A DNA stretch of 64,000 nt from the NCBI RefSeq assembly GCF_000012945.1, contig NC_007511.1:2170001-2234000 (forward strand). The letters run 5' to 3'. The notes under the pieces are model-generated. The model ran no database searches. It saw only the letters and a program-made list of their open reading frames with translations, and had not been told where the DNA came from. Below, piece by piece: positions 9,236 to 17,326 of this stretch. The stretch's first letter is position 1. The number at the start of each line of letters is the position of its first letter. This stretch comes from Burkholderia lata. GTDB taxonomy: Bacteria > Pseudomonadota > Gammaproteobacteria > Burkholderiales > Burkholderiaceae. A program made the position numbers and the translations under genes.

Positions 9236-10138
9236 ATGCAGACGACCGCCAGCCAAACGTACGAGGAAAACCGCCATATCGCGACCTGCCTGCGCGAGGC
9301 GGCGCAACGGCTGGCTGACCAGGGCGCGAATCCGTACCGGGTCGCCGCGTACCGCGCGTCGGCCGAGACGGTCGATGCGCTCGACCTCGACATCCGTGTG
9401 CTGTTCGAGTCCGGCGGCGTCGATGCGCTCGGGATGCTGCCCGAGATCGGCACGGGTGTCGCCCAGGCGATTGCCGAGCTGCTGGTGACGGGGCGCTGGC
9501 GCCAGCTCGACCGGCTATGCGGCGACGCCGAACGCACCTCCGCATTCGAAGCGGTGCCGGGCATCGGCCACGCGCTCGCGCTGCGCATTCACGACCTGCT
9601 GCACATCGATACGCTCGAGGAGCTCGAGCGCGCGGCCCGCAACGGCCAGCTCGAGACGATCTCGGGCGTCGGCCCGCGGCGCGCGGCAGGCATCCGCACC
9701 GCGCTCGACGACGTGCTGAGCCGCCGCCGGCGCTGGCAGGGCCACGTGCAGGACGCCGGACCCGGCACGGAGCCCCCCGTCGAACTGCTGCTCTACATCG
9801 ACCGCCTGTACCGCAACAAGGCCGCCGCCGGCGTGTTGCCGACGCCTGGCGTCGTGCAACGCGCCACCGCGCACCGGCGCCCGAACGCGGACGGCTACGT
9901 GCCGCTGCCCGTGATGCACATGACCAAGGGCGGCTGGCATTTCACCGCGCTGTGCCTGCATGCCGCGATGCGCACGCCGGAGGCGTCCCGCCCGACCGAC
10001 TGGGTGTCGCTCTATTTCTACGACGCGCTGCAGTGCGAGCACCAGCGCACCGTCTTCACCGAAACGTACGGCTCGCTCGTCGGCAAGCGCATCGTGCGCG
10101 GGCGCGAGCAGGAATGTCGCGTGTACTACGCGGGATGA
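9236..10138 (+). CDS. Helix-hairpin-helix protein with a DNA-polymerase-X-like N-terminal domain
   Basis: 300 aa. Residues about 10-60 look like the 8-kDa domain of family X DNA polymerases (NRHIATCLREAAQRLADQGANPYRVAAYRASAETV). Three helix-hairpin-helix motifs follow: LPEIGTGVAQAI (68-79), VPGIGHALALRI (107-118) and ISGVGPRRAAGI (142-153). The polymerase palm and the PHP domain of full PolX enzymes are absent. Instead there is a C-terminal domain of about 130 aa (ELLLYIDRLYRNKAA to CRVYYAG) that I do not recognise. It probably binds DNA. The start at MQTTAS is chosen because the family homology begins there. Confidence 0.7.
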   Translation: MQTTASQTYEENRHIATCLREAAQRLADQGANPYRVAAYRASAETVDALDLDIRVLFESGGVDALGMLPEIGTGVAQAIAELLVTGRWRQLDRLCGDAERTSAFEAVPGIGHALALRIHDLLHIDTLEELERAARNGQLETISGVGPRRAAGIRTALDDVLSRRRRWQGHVQDAGPGTEPPVELLLYIDRLYRNKAAAGVLPTPGVVQRATAHRRPNADGYVPLPVMHMTKGGWHFTALCLHAAMRTPEASRPTDWVSLYFYDALQCEHQRTVFTETYGSLVGKRIVRGREQECRVYYAG

Positions 10139-10139
10139 G

Positions 10140-10928
10140 TCAGTCGTCGCCGACCTCGTCGACGTCGAACGCCACGCCGAGCACCGACGCGATCTCGCGA
10201 CATGCATGGGTAAGCGTGCGTGAACGGCGTCCGGCACGGCTCACCCCGATATCGAACCCCGTCGAATACGCGTTGAAATCGGTCGCGTGCTCCCGCTTCG
10301 GCACGTCGAACCAGAACGTCACCATATAGTCGCCGCTCCAGCGAACCGGCATCACATGCGTGAATCGCAGTCTCGTCATTGCGCCGTGGCGGAACCGGAA
10401 GCTGTCGTCGCCGACGCGGAACCCCGACCACGCGCCGTCGTTCGACACGAACACGATCAGCGTTTCGTCCTGCGGCGCGGCGGGCAGGCCGTCTGCCGGG
10501 GCGAGGTCGGCCGTCGACACCATCGCCGCCCCCGAACCGTCGCGCCCCGTCTCGACATCCACGTACGCATCGATCGCCCGCTTCGCCTTGTCGTAGAAAC
10601 GGCGCGTGACGTCGGGCCGCTCGGTGTCGGCAATCAGAACCAGTTGCTTGAATCGTGCCTGCTCGCCGTATCGAAGCGGCACATCGGGCTCGTCGCCGGG
10701 CTCGTCAGCCGGTTCGTCATCCAGACTATCGGACGGCGCGGTCGCGTCAGGCTGCCCATCGACCCCAAGCCGCCGCGTCACCCAGTCGGCCACCCACATC
10801 AGCAGCGCAGTCTGCGTCGCCAGCACGGCGGCCAATGTCGCCCACCCGGCGAGCGCCCCGTAATGCGGGCCGACCTTCGATGCCGCATACACAGCCGGAA
10901 GTACACAAAACACAACGAAAATCCCCAC
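10140..10928 (-). CDS. Hypothetical inner-membrane protein
   Basis: 262 aa if the GTG at 10926-10928 is the start. Two hydrophobic helices at the N-terminus (IFVVFCVLPAVYAA and LAGWATLAAVLATQTALLMWVADWV) are followed by an acidic linker (DEPADEPGDEPD) and a soluble domain of about 170 aa. The soluble part contains KQLVLIADTERPDVTRRFYDKAKRAIDAYVDVETG and DETLIVFVSNDGAWSGFRVGDDSFRF, whose family I do not recognise. Upstream the frame stays open antisense to the merR gene, but that part has no coding character, so the GTG is an estimate with only a GGGG stretch as a possible ribosome site. It converges on the HhH gene with one base between the stops. Confidence 0.55.
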   Translation of the reverse strand: MGIFVVFCVLPAVYAASKVGPHYGALAGWATLAAVLATQTALLMWVADWVTRRLGVDGQPDATAPSDSLDDEPADEPGDEPDVPLRYGEQARFKQLVLIADTERPDVTRRFYDKAKRAIDAYVDVETGRDGSGAAMVSTADLAPADGLPAAPQDETLIVFVSNDGAWSGFRVGDDSFRFRHGAMTRLRFTHVMPVRWSGDYMVTFWFDVPKREHATDFNAYSTGFDIGVSRAGRRSRTLTHACREIASVLGVAFDVDEVGDD

Positions 10929-11023
10929 GCGGCAACCCCATTGTTCCTGTTTTCGATGTCCGGCAAGGCGTGACCTGGCGCGCCCCCTGCTGCCACGCCA
11001 ACCCGTCAATGCACGCTCGCCGC

Positions 11024-11449
11024 CTACGCGCCTTCCGTCTTCGTGCGGCGCGCCGGATGGCGATGCGCGGCGATCCTCAGCAGCTTCTGGAACGACGGGC
11101 ATTCGAGATGGTTCGCTGCCGGGCACACGGCCGCATGCCGCAACGCATCGCGCACGGCGCCGAGACGGCGGATCGTGCGGTCGAGTTCGTCCGCCTTGCC
11201 GTCGAGCTTCGCGCGATCGATCGCCGGCAGGCCCTCCGTGCCGACCATCGTGAGGATGTCGTCGAGCGAAAAGCCGGCCTCTCGGCCCAGGGCAATCAGC
11301 GCAAGACGCTCCAGCACCGACTCGTCGTATTGCCGCCGCAGCCCGTGGCGACCGGTCGGGACGATCAGCCCCTTTTCCTCGTAGTAGCGCAACGTCGACG
11401 CGGGCAATCCCGAGCGTCGCGCCACATCTGCAATGTCCAATCGGCTCAT
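11024..11449 (-). CDS. MerR-family transcriptional regulator
   Basis: 141 aa. The winged helix at residues about 3-40 (LDIADVARRSGLPASTLRYYEEKGLIVP) resembles the SoxR/MerR recognition region. A dimerisation helix follows, and the tail is AVCPAANHLECPSFQKLL. The two Cys residues do not form the CX2CXCX5C iron-sulfur motif of SoxR, so the effector is unknown. The start at MSRLD matches the family N-terminus. The gene is divergent from a DUF2938 membrane-protein gene, and a SoxR-box-like palindrome lies just upstream of its start codon. Control of its own gene and of the DUF2938 gene is the natural inference. Confidence 0.85.
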   Translation of the reverse strand: MSRLDIADVARRSGLPASTLRYYEEKGLIVPTGRHGLRRQYDESVLERLALIALGREAGFSLDDILTMVGTEGLPAIDRAKLDGKADELDRTIRRLGAVRDALRHAAVCPAANHLECPSFQKLLRIAAHRHPARRTKTEGA

Positions 11450-11454
11450 GCTTG

Positions 11455-11474
11455 ACCTCAAGTGAACTTGAAGT
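11455..11474. promoter_or_regulatory. SoxR-box-like MerR operator
   Basis: ACCTCAAGTGAACTTGAAGT is a nearly perfect inverted repeat around AAGTGAACTT and closely resembles the known SoxR box (ACCTCAAGTTAACTTGAGG). It sits 5 bases upstream of the merR start, in the intergenic region shared with the divergent DUF2938 gene. Confidence 0.7.
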
Positions 11475-11589
11475 TGCAAGATAGTCGCTCGACTCCATGA
11501 AGACAAGCCCGTACTGCCATGAAACCGCTGAAACCACGCTGTATTCCGCTGCACCACGCAGCCCGTTCCCTTCTCCGCAGAGGGTCGCG

Positions 11590-12087
11590 ATGAGCACGCC
11601 CGACGTCCTGCTCAACCTGTTGCTGATCGGTGCGGGCGCCACGCTCGTGATGGATCTTTGGACACTGTTTCGCCGGCGCGCTTTCGGCATTCCGTCGCTC
11701 GACTATGCGCTGGTCGGCCGCTGGATCGGTCACATGAAGCAAGGCCGGTTCCGGCATGTGTCGATCGGCGCCGCGGCGCCCGTGCCGGGCGAACGCGCGC
11801 TCGGCTGGATCGCACATTACGCGATCGGCATCGCGTTCGCGGCACTGCCCGTCGCGATCGCGGGCACGGAATGGATCGGCACGCCGACCCCGCTCCCCGC
11901 GCTCGTCGCCGGCCTCGCCAGCGTGGTCGCACCGTTCTTCGTGATGCAGCCCGCATTCGGCTTCGGCATCGCCGCATCACGCACGCCGCACCCGGGCGTC
12001 GCGCGCCGCCGCAGTCTCATCACGCACCTGTCCTACGGTGTGGGGCTTTATCTGGCGGCGTTCACGCTCGCGGCGCTGGCCCGTTGA
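11590..12087 (+). CDS. DUF2938-type inner-membrane protein
   Basis: 165 aa with four predicted membrane helices: VLLNLLLIGAGATLVMDLWTLF, WIAHYAIGIAFAALPVAIAG, LPALVAGLASVVAPFFVMQPAFGFGIAA and SYGVGLYLAAFTLAALA. The FGIPSLDYALVGRWIGHM segment is typical of DUF2938 proteins, whose function is not established. The ATG at 11590 has an AGAGGG Shine-Dalgarno. Its 5' region faces the merR gene and its SoxR-box-like operator, so it is probably the regulated target. Confidence 0.75.
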   Translation: MSTPDVLLNLLLIGAGATLVMDLWTLFRRRAFGIPSLDYALVGRWIGHMKQGRFRHVSIGAAAPVPGERALGWIAHYAIGIAFAALPVAIAGTEWIGTPTPLPALVAGLASVVAPFFVMQPAFGFGIAASRTPHPGVARRRSLITHLSYGVGLYLAAFTLAALAR

Positions 12088-12310
12088 GCACATCGACTCG
12101 CCAAGACCGTGACAAGTAGCGTCGACTCAACCGAGTAGACGCCCACCCACGCGCATCGTCGAACATGACGGGCACTTCGTCCCGTGCCAGCCGGACGAAG
12201 GCCGCGCCGGGCATCGGCACCGGCGCAACGGCGATGACAACGCGGCGTGCCGGCATGCGAGCAAACTCGGCGTGCTCACGCGCTGCCGCCGGTGTTGTCA
12301 AGTCGTTCAT
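12062..12310 (-). CDS. Possible small ORF downstream of the marR gene
   Basis: 82 aa from an ATG with GAGGG 10 nt upstream, starting 26 nt after the marR stop and overlapping the 3' end of the DUF2938 gene by 26 nt. The first 50 codons have reasonable GC3 and a plausible strand-rich core (RRVVIAVAPVPMPGAAFVRLA), but I recognise no family. It could be a remnant of a longer gene or noncoding. Confidence 0.3.
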   Translation of the reverse strand: MNDLTTPAAAREHAEFARMPARRVVIAVAPVPMPGAAFVRLARDEVPVMFDDARGWASTRLSRRYLSRSWRVDVLNGPAPRA

Positions 12311-12336
12311 CCGGCCCGCCCTCATGGCGGCCCGCA

Positions 12337-12777
12337 TCACTCTCCGCCGCAGTCGATCAGGTTGTGGCGCACGCGCCCGAGCAGCCGCACCAGCGTATCG
12401 CGCTCGTCGGGTGTGAAGCCGCGCAGCCCGTCGTCGGCGACGGTGTCACCCACTTCGAGCATCTGCGGAAAGATCTCGCGCGACTTGTCGGTCAGCCGGA
12501 TCACGAATGCGCGGCGATCGTCGTCGTTCGCGATGCGCTCGATCCAGCCATAGCTTTCCATCCGGTCGAGCAGCCGCGTGAGCGAGATCGGCGTGATCTC
12601 GAGCCATTCGGCGAGCCGCGCCTGATTCATCTCGCCCTTCCACGTCAGGTACGCGAGCACGCGGCTTTGCGCCCGTGTCAGCCCGATGCGCTTCGCACGC
12701 CGGTCGAACAGGCGTCCGTTCAGGCGGGCGACGTCGGCGATCAGATAGCCGATCCGGTTCTCGTAAGTCTTGTCCAT
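12337..12777 (-). CDS. MarR-family transcriptional regulator
   Basis: 146 aa. It has the MarR winged helix: GLTRAQSRVLAYLTWKGEMNQARLAEWLEITPISLTRLLDRMESYGWIERIANDDDRRAFVIRLTDK, with the DDRR wing characteristic of the family. It is divergent from a DHA2 drug-efflux gene, and the shared 134-bp gap carries a palindrome over promoter-like sequence. By analogy with EmrR/MarR pairs it is probably a repressor of the pump, released by small aromatic compounds; the ligand is unknown. Confidence 0.88.
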   Translation of the reverse strand: MDKTYENRIGYLIADVARLNGRLFDRRAKRIGLTRAQSRVLAYLTWKGEMNQARLAEWLEITPISLTRLLDRMESYGWIERIANDDDRRAFVIRLTDKSREIFPQMLEVGDTVADDGLRGFTPDERDTLVRLLGRVRHNLIDCGGE

Positions 12778-12842
12778 CCGCGGATTATAGGGTCAAGCCT
12801 GAAACAGCCTCGGCTCGCGGCCCGGCGATAAGCGGATATATA

Positions 12843-12856
12843 ATAAGCGTGCTTAT
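12843..12856. promoter_or_regulatory. Candidate MarR operator in the divergent promoter region
   Basis: ATAAGC-GT-GCTTAT is a perfect 6+6 palindrome embedded in the only AT-rich stretch of the gap, with TATAAT-like hexamers touching both sides. This placement would block both the marR and the efflux promoter. Confidence 0.6.
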
Positions 12857-12911
12857 AATTCCCGCCCTACCGGATCGCCGCCCACGGCGACCGCCCCGTG
12901 GAGACACCCGC

Positions 12912-14441
12912 TTGAACCCCGCCGCCGACGCCCCCGCCTCGCCCGCACTGAACCGGCCGATGCTGACCTTGTCGATCATGCTCGCCACGCTGATCCAGAC
13001 CCTCGACAGCACGATCGCGAACGTCGCGCTGCCGCACATGCAGGGCACGCTGTCCGCGTCGCAGGACGAGATCACGTGGGTGCTGACCTCCTATATCGTC
13101 GCCGCGGCGATCGCGACCCCGCTCACCGGCTGGCTGTCCGACCGGCTCAGCGTGAAACGGCTGCTGATCGTGTCGATCACGGGCTTCACGGTCGCATCGG
13201 CGCTGTGCGGGCTGTCCGAGACGCTCGTGCAGATCGTCGGCGCGCGTCTGCTGCAGGGCGTGTTCGGCGCCGCGCTGGTGCCGCTGTCGCAGTCGATCCT
13301 GCTCGACATCAATCCGCGCGAGAAACAAGGCCAGGCGATGGCGATCTGGGGGATGGGCGTGATGGTCGGCCCGATCCTCGGCCCGACGCTCGGCGGCTGG
13401 CTCACCGACAGCTACAACTGGCGCTGGGTGTTCTTCATCAACGTGCCGATCGGCGCATTCGCGCTCGCCGGCGTGATGACCTTCCTGCCCGCGCGCGCGC
13501 CGCGCCCGCACGTGAAGTTCGACGCGTTCGGCTTCGCGACGCTGGCGCTCGCGATCGGCGCGTTCCAGGCCATGCTCGACCGCGGCGAACAGCTCGACTG
13601 GTTCGGCTCGTACGAGATCCGCATCGAGGCGATCGTCGCGGCACTCAGCTTCGCGTTCTTCCTCGTGCATACGGCGACCGTCGGCAAGGCGTCGTTCTTC
13701 AAGTCGGAACTCTTGCGCGACCCGAACTTCGCCACGGGCACGCTGTTCATCTTCGTGGTCGGCGCGGTGCTGTACGCGACGCGCGCGCTGCTGCCGCCGA
13801 TGCTGCAGAACCTGATGGGCTACCCGGTCGCGACGACGGGCCTCGTCACCGCGCCAAGCGGCGCCGGCACGATGATCGCGATGCTGTTCGTCGGCAGGCT
13901 GCTGAAATACGTGGATGCGCGGATGTTGCTGCTCGCGGGGCTGTCGATTTCCGCGCTCGCGCTGTGGCAGATGATGCAGTACACGGTCGTGCTGTCCGAA
14001 GCGGACATCGTGTGGCCCGGCGTGGTGCAGGGCTTCGGGCTGGGCCTCGTGTTCGTGCCGCTGAGCGCGCTGTCGTTCTCGACGCTGCCGCCCGACCTGC
14101 GTGCGGACGGCACGGCCACCTACAGCCTGATGCGCAACATCGGCAGCAGTATCGGCATCTCGATCGTGCAGACGCTGATGACGCGCAACACGCAGGTCGC
14201 GCATGCCGACCTCGCGACCCACATCACGCCGTTCAACCCGGCCGTGCAGGCGATCGCCGGCAGCCGCCTCGACATCGCGCTGCTCGATCGCACGATCAAC
14301 CAGCAGGCGTCGATGATCGCGTACCTGAACGACTTCAAGCTGATGTTCGTCGCGACGCTGCTGATGATTCCGCTGTTGCTGCTGATCCGCCCGCCGCAGA
14401 AAGCGGCGAGCGTGGATATCGCGCATGCGGCGATGGATTGA
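12912..14441 (+). CDS. DHA2-family (EmrB/QacA-type) MFS efflux transporter
   Basis: 509 aa, about 14 hydrophobic helices. Motif C-like and DHA2 signatures are present: LATLIQTLDSTIANVALPHMQG in TM1, GWLSDRLSVKRLLI (motif A), GARLLQGVFGAALVPLSQSILLD and GMGVMVGPILGPTLGGWLTD (TM5). It most likely exports drugs or other amphiphiles, powered by protons. No membrane-fusion (EmrA) gene is adjacent. The start is taken as TTG at 12912, with GGAG nine bases upstream; the next ATG at 12960 would trim the soluble N-terminus. It is divergent from marR, which probably controls it. Confidence 0.88.
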   Translation: MNPAADAPASPALNRPMLTLSIMLATLIQTLDSTIANVALPHMQGTLSASQDEITWVLTSYIVAAAIATPLTGWLSDRLSVKRLLIVSITGFTVASALCGLSETLVQIVGARLLQGVFGAALVPLSQSILLDINPREKQGQAMAIWGMGVMVGPILGPTLGGWLTDSYNWRWVFFINVPIGAFALAGVMTFLPARAPRPHVKFDAFGFATLALAIGAFQAMLDRGEQLDWFGSYEIRIEAIVAALSFAFFLVHTATVGKASFFKSELLRDPNFATGTLFIFVVGAVLYATRALLPPMLQNLMGYPVATTGLVTAPSGAGTMIAMLFVGRLLKYVDARMLLLAGLSISALALWQMMQYTVVLSEADIVWPGVVQGFGLGLVFVPLSALSFSTLPPDLRADGTATYSLMRNIGSSIGISIVQTLMTRNTQVAHADLATHITPFNPAVQAIAGSRLDIALLDRTINQQASMIAYLNDFKLMFVATLLMIPLLLLIRPPQKAASVDIAHAAMD

Positions 14442-14477
14442 CGGGCGCACACGCGGCGCGCGCCCTTTCGCTCCGTG

Positions 14478-15992
14478 TCAGGCCTTCATCGTGCCCGTGC
14501 GCACGTAGCGCTCGTGCCACGACAGCGCCTCGGCGAGCAGGTGCGGCGTGTGCTTGCCGAAGCTGTCGCGCGACGCGCGCTCGAAGTAATCCTCGAGCAT
14601 CGGCCGGTAGTCGGGATGCGCGCAGGTCGCGATGACCTTGCGTGCACGCTGCTTCGGCGACAGGCCGCGCAGGTCCGCAAGGCCTTGCTCGGTGACGACC
14701 ACCGCGACGTCGTGCTCGGTATGGTCGACGTGGCTCGCCATCGGCACGATCCGCGAGATCGCACCGCCCTTCGCGGTACTCGCCGACATGAAGCACGACA
14801 GGTAGCCGTTGCGCGCGAAGTCGCCCGAGCCGCCGATGCCGTTCTGGATCTTCGTGCCCATCACGTGCGTCGAATTCACGTTGCCGTAGATGTCGGCCTC
14901 GATCATCCCGTTCATCGCGATGCAACCGAGCCGGCGCACGAGTTCCGGATGGTTGCTGATCTCCTGCGGGCGCAGCACGATCTTCTCGCGGAACGTCGCG
15001 ATTTCGTCGGCGAAGCGCTGCACGGCGGCCGGGCTCAGCGACAGCGCGGTGGCCGACGCGAAGCTCAACGTGCCGTCCTGCAGCAGGTCGAGCATGCCGT
15101 CCTGGATCACTTCGGTGTACGCGGTCAGGTTCGAGAAGCCGGCCGAGCTGAGCTCCGCGAGCACCGCGTTCGTGATGTTGCCGACACCCGACTGCAGCGG
15201 CAGCAGGTTTTCCGGCAGGCGGCCGCGCTTCACTTCATGGCGCAGGAAGTCGATCAGTTGATGCGCGATCTGCTTGGACGTCGCATCCGGTGCGGAGAAC
15301 GCATTGCTGCGATCCGGCGCGTCGGTCTCGACGATCGCGACGATCTTGTCGGCCGGGCAGCGCAGGTACGGCTCGCCGATCCGGTCGTCGCTCTTCGTCA
15401 GCGGAATCGGCTTGCGGTGCGGCGGCAGCGCAGTGCCGTAATAGACGTCGTGCATCCCGTCGAGGCCGAGCGGCTGGCGCGAGTTGACCTCGAGGATCAC
15501 GTGCTTCGCGCGTTCGAGCCAGGTCTTGTTGTTGCCGATCGACGCGGACGGAATCAGCAGCCCGTCCTCGCGGATGCCCGCGACTTCGACGATCGCGACA
15601 TCGAGATCGCCGTACAGCCCGAACCAGGCGTACTGCGCGACGTGGCTCAGGTGGACGTCCTGGTAGTCGACTTCGCCGCCGTTGATCTTGTCGCGCAACG
15701 TCGGGTCGGACTGGTACGGCAGGCGCATCGAGATGCCGTTGGTGCGGGCGAGCGCGCCGTCGAGTTCCGGTGCGGTCGACGCGCCGGTCAGCACGTTGAT
15801 CCGGAAGTCCTCGCCGCGCGCGTGCGCCGCGTCGATATGGGTGGCCAGCGCGGCCGGCACGGCCTTCGGATAGCCCGAACCGGTGAAGCCGCTCATGGCG
15901 ACGGTCATGCCGGGGCGGATCAGCGCGGCGGCTTCGTCGGCGGTGCGGACGAGCGAACGCAGGGCGGGAGCGAGGATGCGTGATGAAGACAT
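14478..15992 (-). CDS. Acetyl-CoA hydrolase/transferase family; succinyl-CoA:acetate CoA-transferase-like
   Basis: 504 aa, full length for the AarC/ScpC/Cat1 group. It transfers CoA between succinyl-CoA and acetate (or a related acid). Residue Glu294 in LTAYTEVIQDGM lies exactly where AarC has its glutamyl-CoA-forming Glu. The conserved GSGYPKAVP, SIGNNKTWL, QSGVGNITNAV and GNVNSTHVMGTKIQNGIGGSGDFARN segments (the last is an oxyanion/CoA-binding Gly loop) are all seen. It stands alone; the efflux gene ends 36 nt away in convergent orientation. Choice of acyl partner is inferred from family. Confidence 0.88.
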   Translation of the reverse strand: MSSSRILAPALRSLVRTADEAAALIRPGMTVAMSGFTGSGYPKAVPAALATHIDAAHARGEDFRINVLTGASTAPELDGALARTNGISMRLPYQSDPTLRDKINGGEVDYQDVHLSHVAQYAWFGLYGDLDVAIVEVAGIREDGLLIPSASIGNNKTWLERAKHVILEVNSRQPLGLDGMHDVYYGTALPPHRKPIPLTKSDDRIGEPYLRCPADKIVAIVETDAPDRSNAFSAPDATSKQIAHQLIDFLRHEVKRGRLPENLLPLQSGVGNITNAVLAELSSAGFSNLTAYTEVIQDGMLDLLQDGTLSFASATALSLSPAAVQRFADEIATFREKIVLRPQEISNHPELVRRLGCIAMNGMIEADIYGNVNSTHVMGTKIQNGIGGSGDFARNGYLSCFMSASTAKGGAISRIVPMASHVDHTEHDVAVVVTEQGLADLRGLSPKQRARKVIATCAHPDYRPMLEDYFERASRDSFGKHTPHLLAEALSWHERYVRTGTMKA

Positions 15993-16645
15993 GGCTGGTT
16001 TCTGACGCTTGGGTCTGTCGTTGACGTCGCGGGGGGTGTCTCCTGAGCGACATGAAGCCCTTGGGGCCGCGAGGGGCGGCCGGCACCACAGGCACGGTCG
16101 GAGTATCGCAGAGGCAATCGCCGCGAAATGTCCGCCAAATGAAAAAGATCCTTGCCGGATTTGCCGGGTATCGAACGACCGTTCTGTGACAGGCGCTCCG
16201 TTTAAATCGGATGCGCACGAAAGGTGCGCGAAAGCATCGAGCAGAAAGATCGGTCGACGATCGACAACCCACGCGCATCAATCGACGGATTTCCAGTCGA
16301 ATTTATCGCCCCTCTATCGGTAATGACCGACACCCGTCCGGCGCGGCCAATTGTCACCCGATGCGGCTTGTCCCGACCTGACACACGTCAAGCTCGCACG
16401 CGCCGCGCGACGCGCATCGGGAAACGCGAAAAGCACCGCTGCATCAGCCTCCGAGGCCCGTCCGTCCTTGACAGTCGCGCGACGCGAACCACACTGGAAT
16501 ACGGATCCCGCCGCCCCGTTCGGCCGCCCTTTCGCGCACGCGCTTTTTGGCCGGCCGATCGCTGCAAGACGCGGTAACACTCCCTCATGTCAGGACATTG
16601 ATCGAATAAAAAGCAACAAATTACAATTCCGTATATATTTCGCCG
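15993..16645. other. 653-bp gene-free region between divergent genes
   Basis: Short ORFs here have no family resemblance or coding character. It must hold the promoter of the CoA-transferase gene on the left. On the right its last 60 bp turn AT-rich and carry a promoter-like pair for the phosphonate operon. No other structure stands out. Confidence 0.6.
16598..16627 (+). promoter_or_regulatory. Candidate sigma-70 promoter of the phosphonate operon
   Basis: TTGATC (16598-16603) and TACAAT (16622-16627) are separated by 18 bp in an AT-rich stretch ending 18 nt before the first start codon. A second -10-like TATATT lies at 16634-16639. Confidence 0.5.
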
Positions 16646-17326
16646 ATGGACCAAAGAAAAACCGCCACACGTTCCGAACCGCCCCTGCCACGCACCTGGG
16701 ATGCGCGGCTCGCGCGCTCGCTTGTCCGACCGCTCGTCGACACGCCCGTCACCCCGAATCACCTCACTACCGTTCGTCTGCTGATTGGCCTCGCCGGCGC
16801 CTGGTGCCTCGCGCAAGGCGGCTTCGGCTGGAGCAATGCAGGCGCGTTCCTGATCGTGCTGTCGAACTTCGTCGACCACACCGATGGCGAGCTCGCGCGC
16901 ATCAGCGGGAAATCCAGCAAGATCGGTCATTTTTACGACCTCGCGGCAGACGCGCTCGTCACGGTCGCGCTGTTCGTCAGCATGGGCGTCGGCATCGTCG
17001 CCCAGGGCGGCCAGATGGCGGCGTCGCCGGTGCTGCTCGGCGCGGTGGCCGGTGCCGCTGTCGCGCTGATCTTCTTCCTGCGCATGCGCATCGAATCGTT
17101 CGCCGGCAAGGCCGGCACCAAGCAGGCATTCGCCGGCGGCTTCGAAACCGAAGACGTGCTCTACCTGCTGCCGCTCGTGACGCTGTTCGACGGCGTCGAG
17201 CCGTTCCTGCTCGCGGCGTCGATCGGCGCCCCGCTGTTCGCCGCGTGGGTCGTGATCGACTGGTGGCGCATCGTCCGGCGCAGCAACGTTGCTCAGAATC
17301 CAACCGAAATCCAGGCTTCCAAATGA
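16646..17326 (+). CDS. CDP-alcohol phosphatidyltransferase-family protein (phosphonate operon)
   Basis: 226 aa with several membrane helices and a complete family motif: Asp77, Asp80-Gly81, Ala84-Arg85, Gly94, Asp98 and Asp102 (D-x2-DG-x2-AR-x8-G-x3-D-x3-D). Enzymes of this family join a CMP- or CDP-activated head group to an alcohol such as diacylglycerol, or the reverse. As first gene of an operon that makes 2-aminoethylphosphonate and encodes cytidylyltransferases, it is the best candidate to transfer a CMP-activated phosphonate to a lipid or other hydroxyl acceptor. No good Shine-Dalgarno precedes the ATG. The stop overlaps the next start (ATGA). Acceptor and head group are inference. Confidence 0.85.
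   Translation: MDQRKTATRSEPPLPRTWDARLARSLVRPLVDTPVTPNHLTTVRLLIGLAGAWCLAQGGFGWSNAGAFLIVLSNFVDHTDGELARISGKSSKIGHFYDLAADALVTVALFVSMGVGIVAQGGQMAASPVLLGAVAGAAVALIFFLRMRIESFAGKAGTKQAFAGGFETEDVLYLLPLVTLFDGVEPFLLAASIGAPLFAAWVVIDWWRIVRRSNVAQNPTEIQASK

Noticed and set aside
10140..11690. A 516-codon minus-strand ORF covering the membrane protein and the antisense of merR
   Set aside because: Only the first half (up to about 10928) has coding character and membrane helices; the rest is a shadow of the MerR gene, which has clear family homology and its own start.
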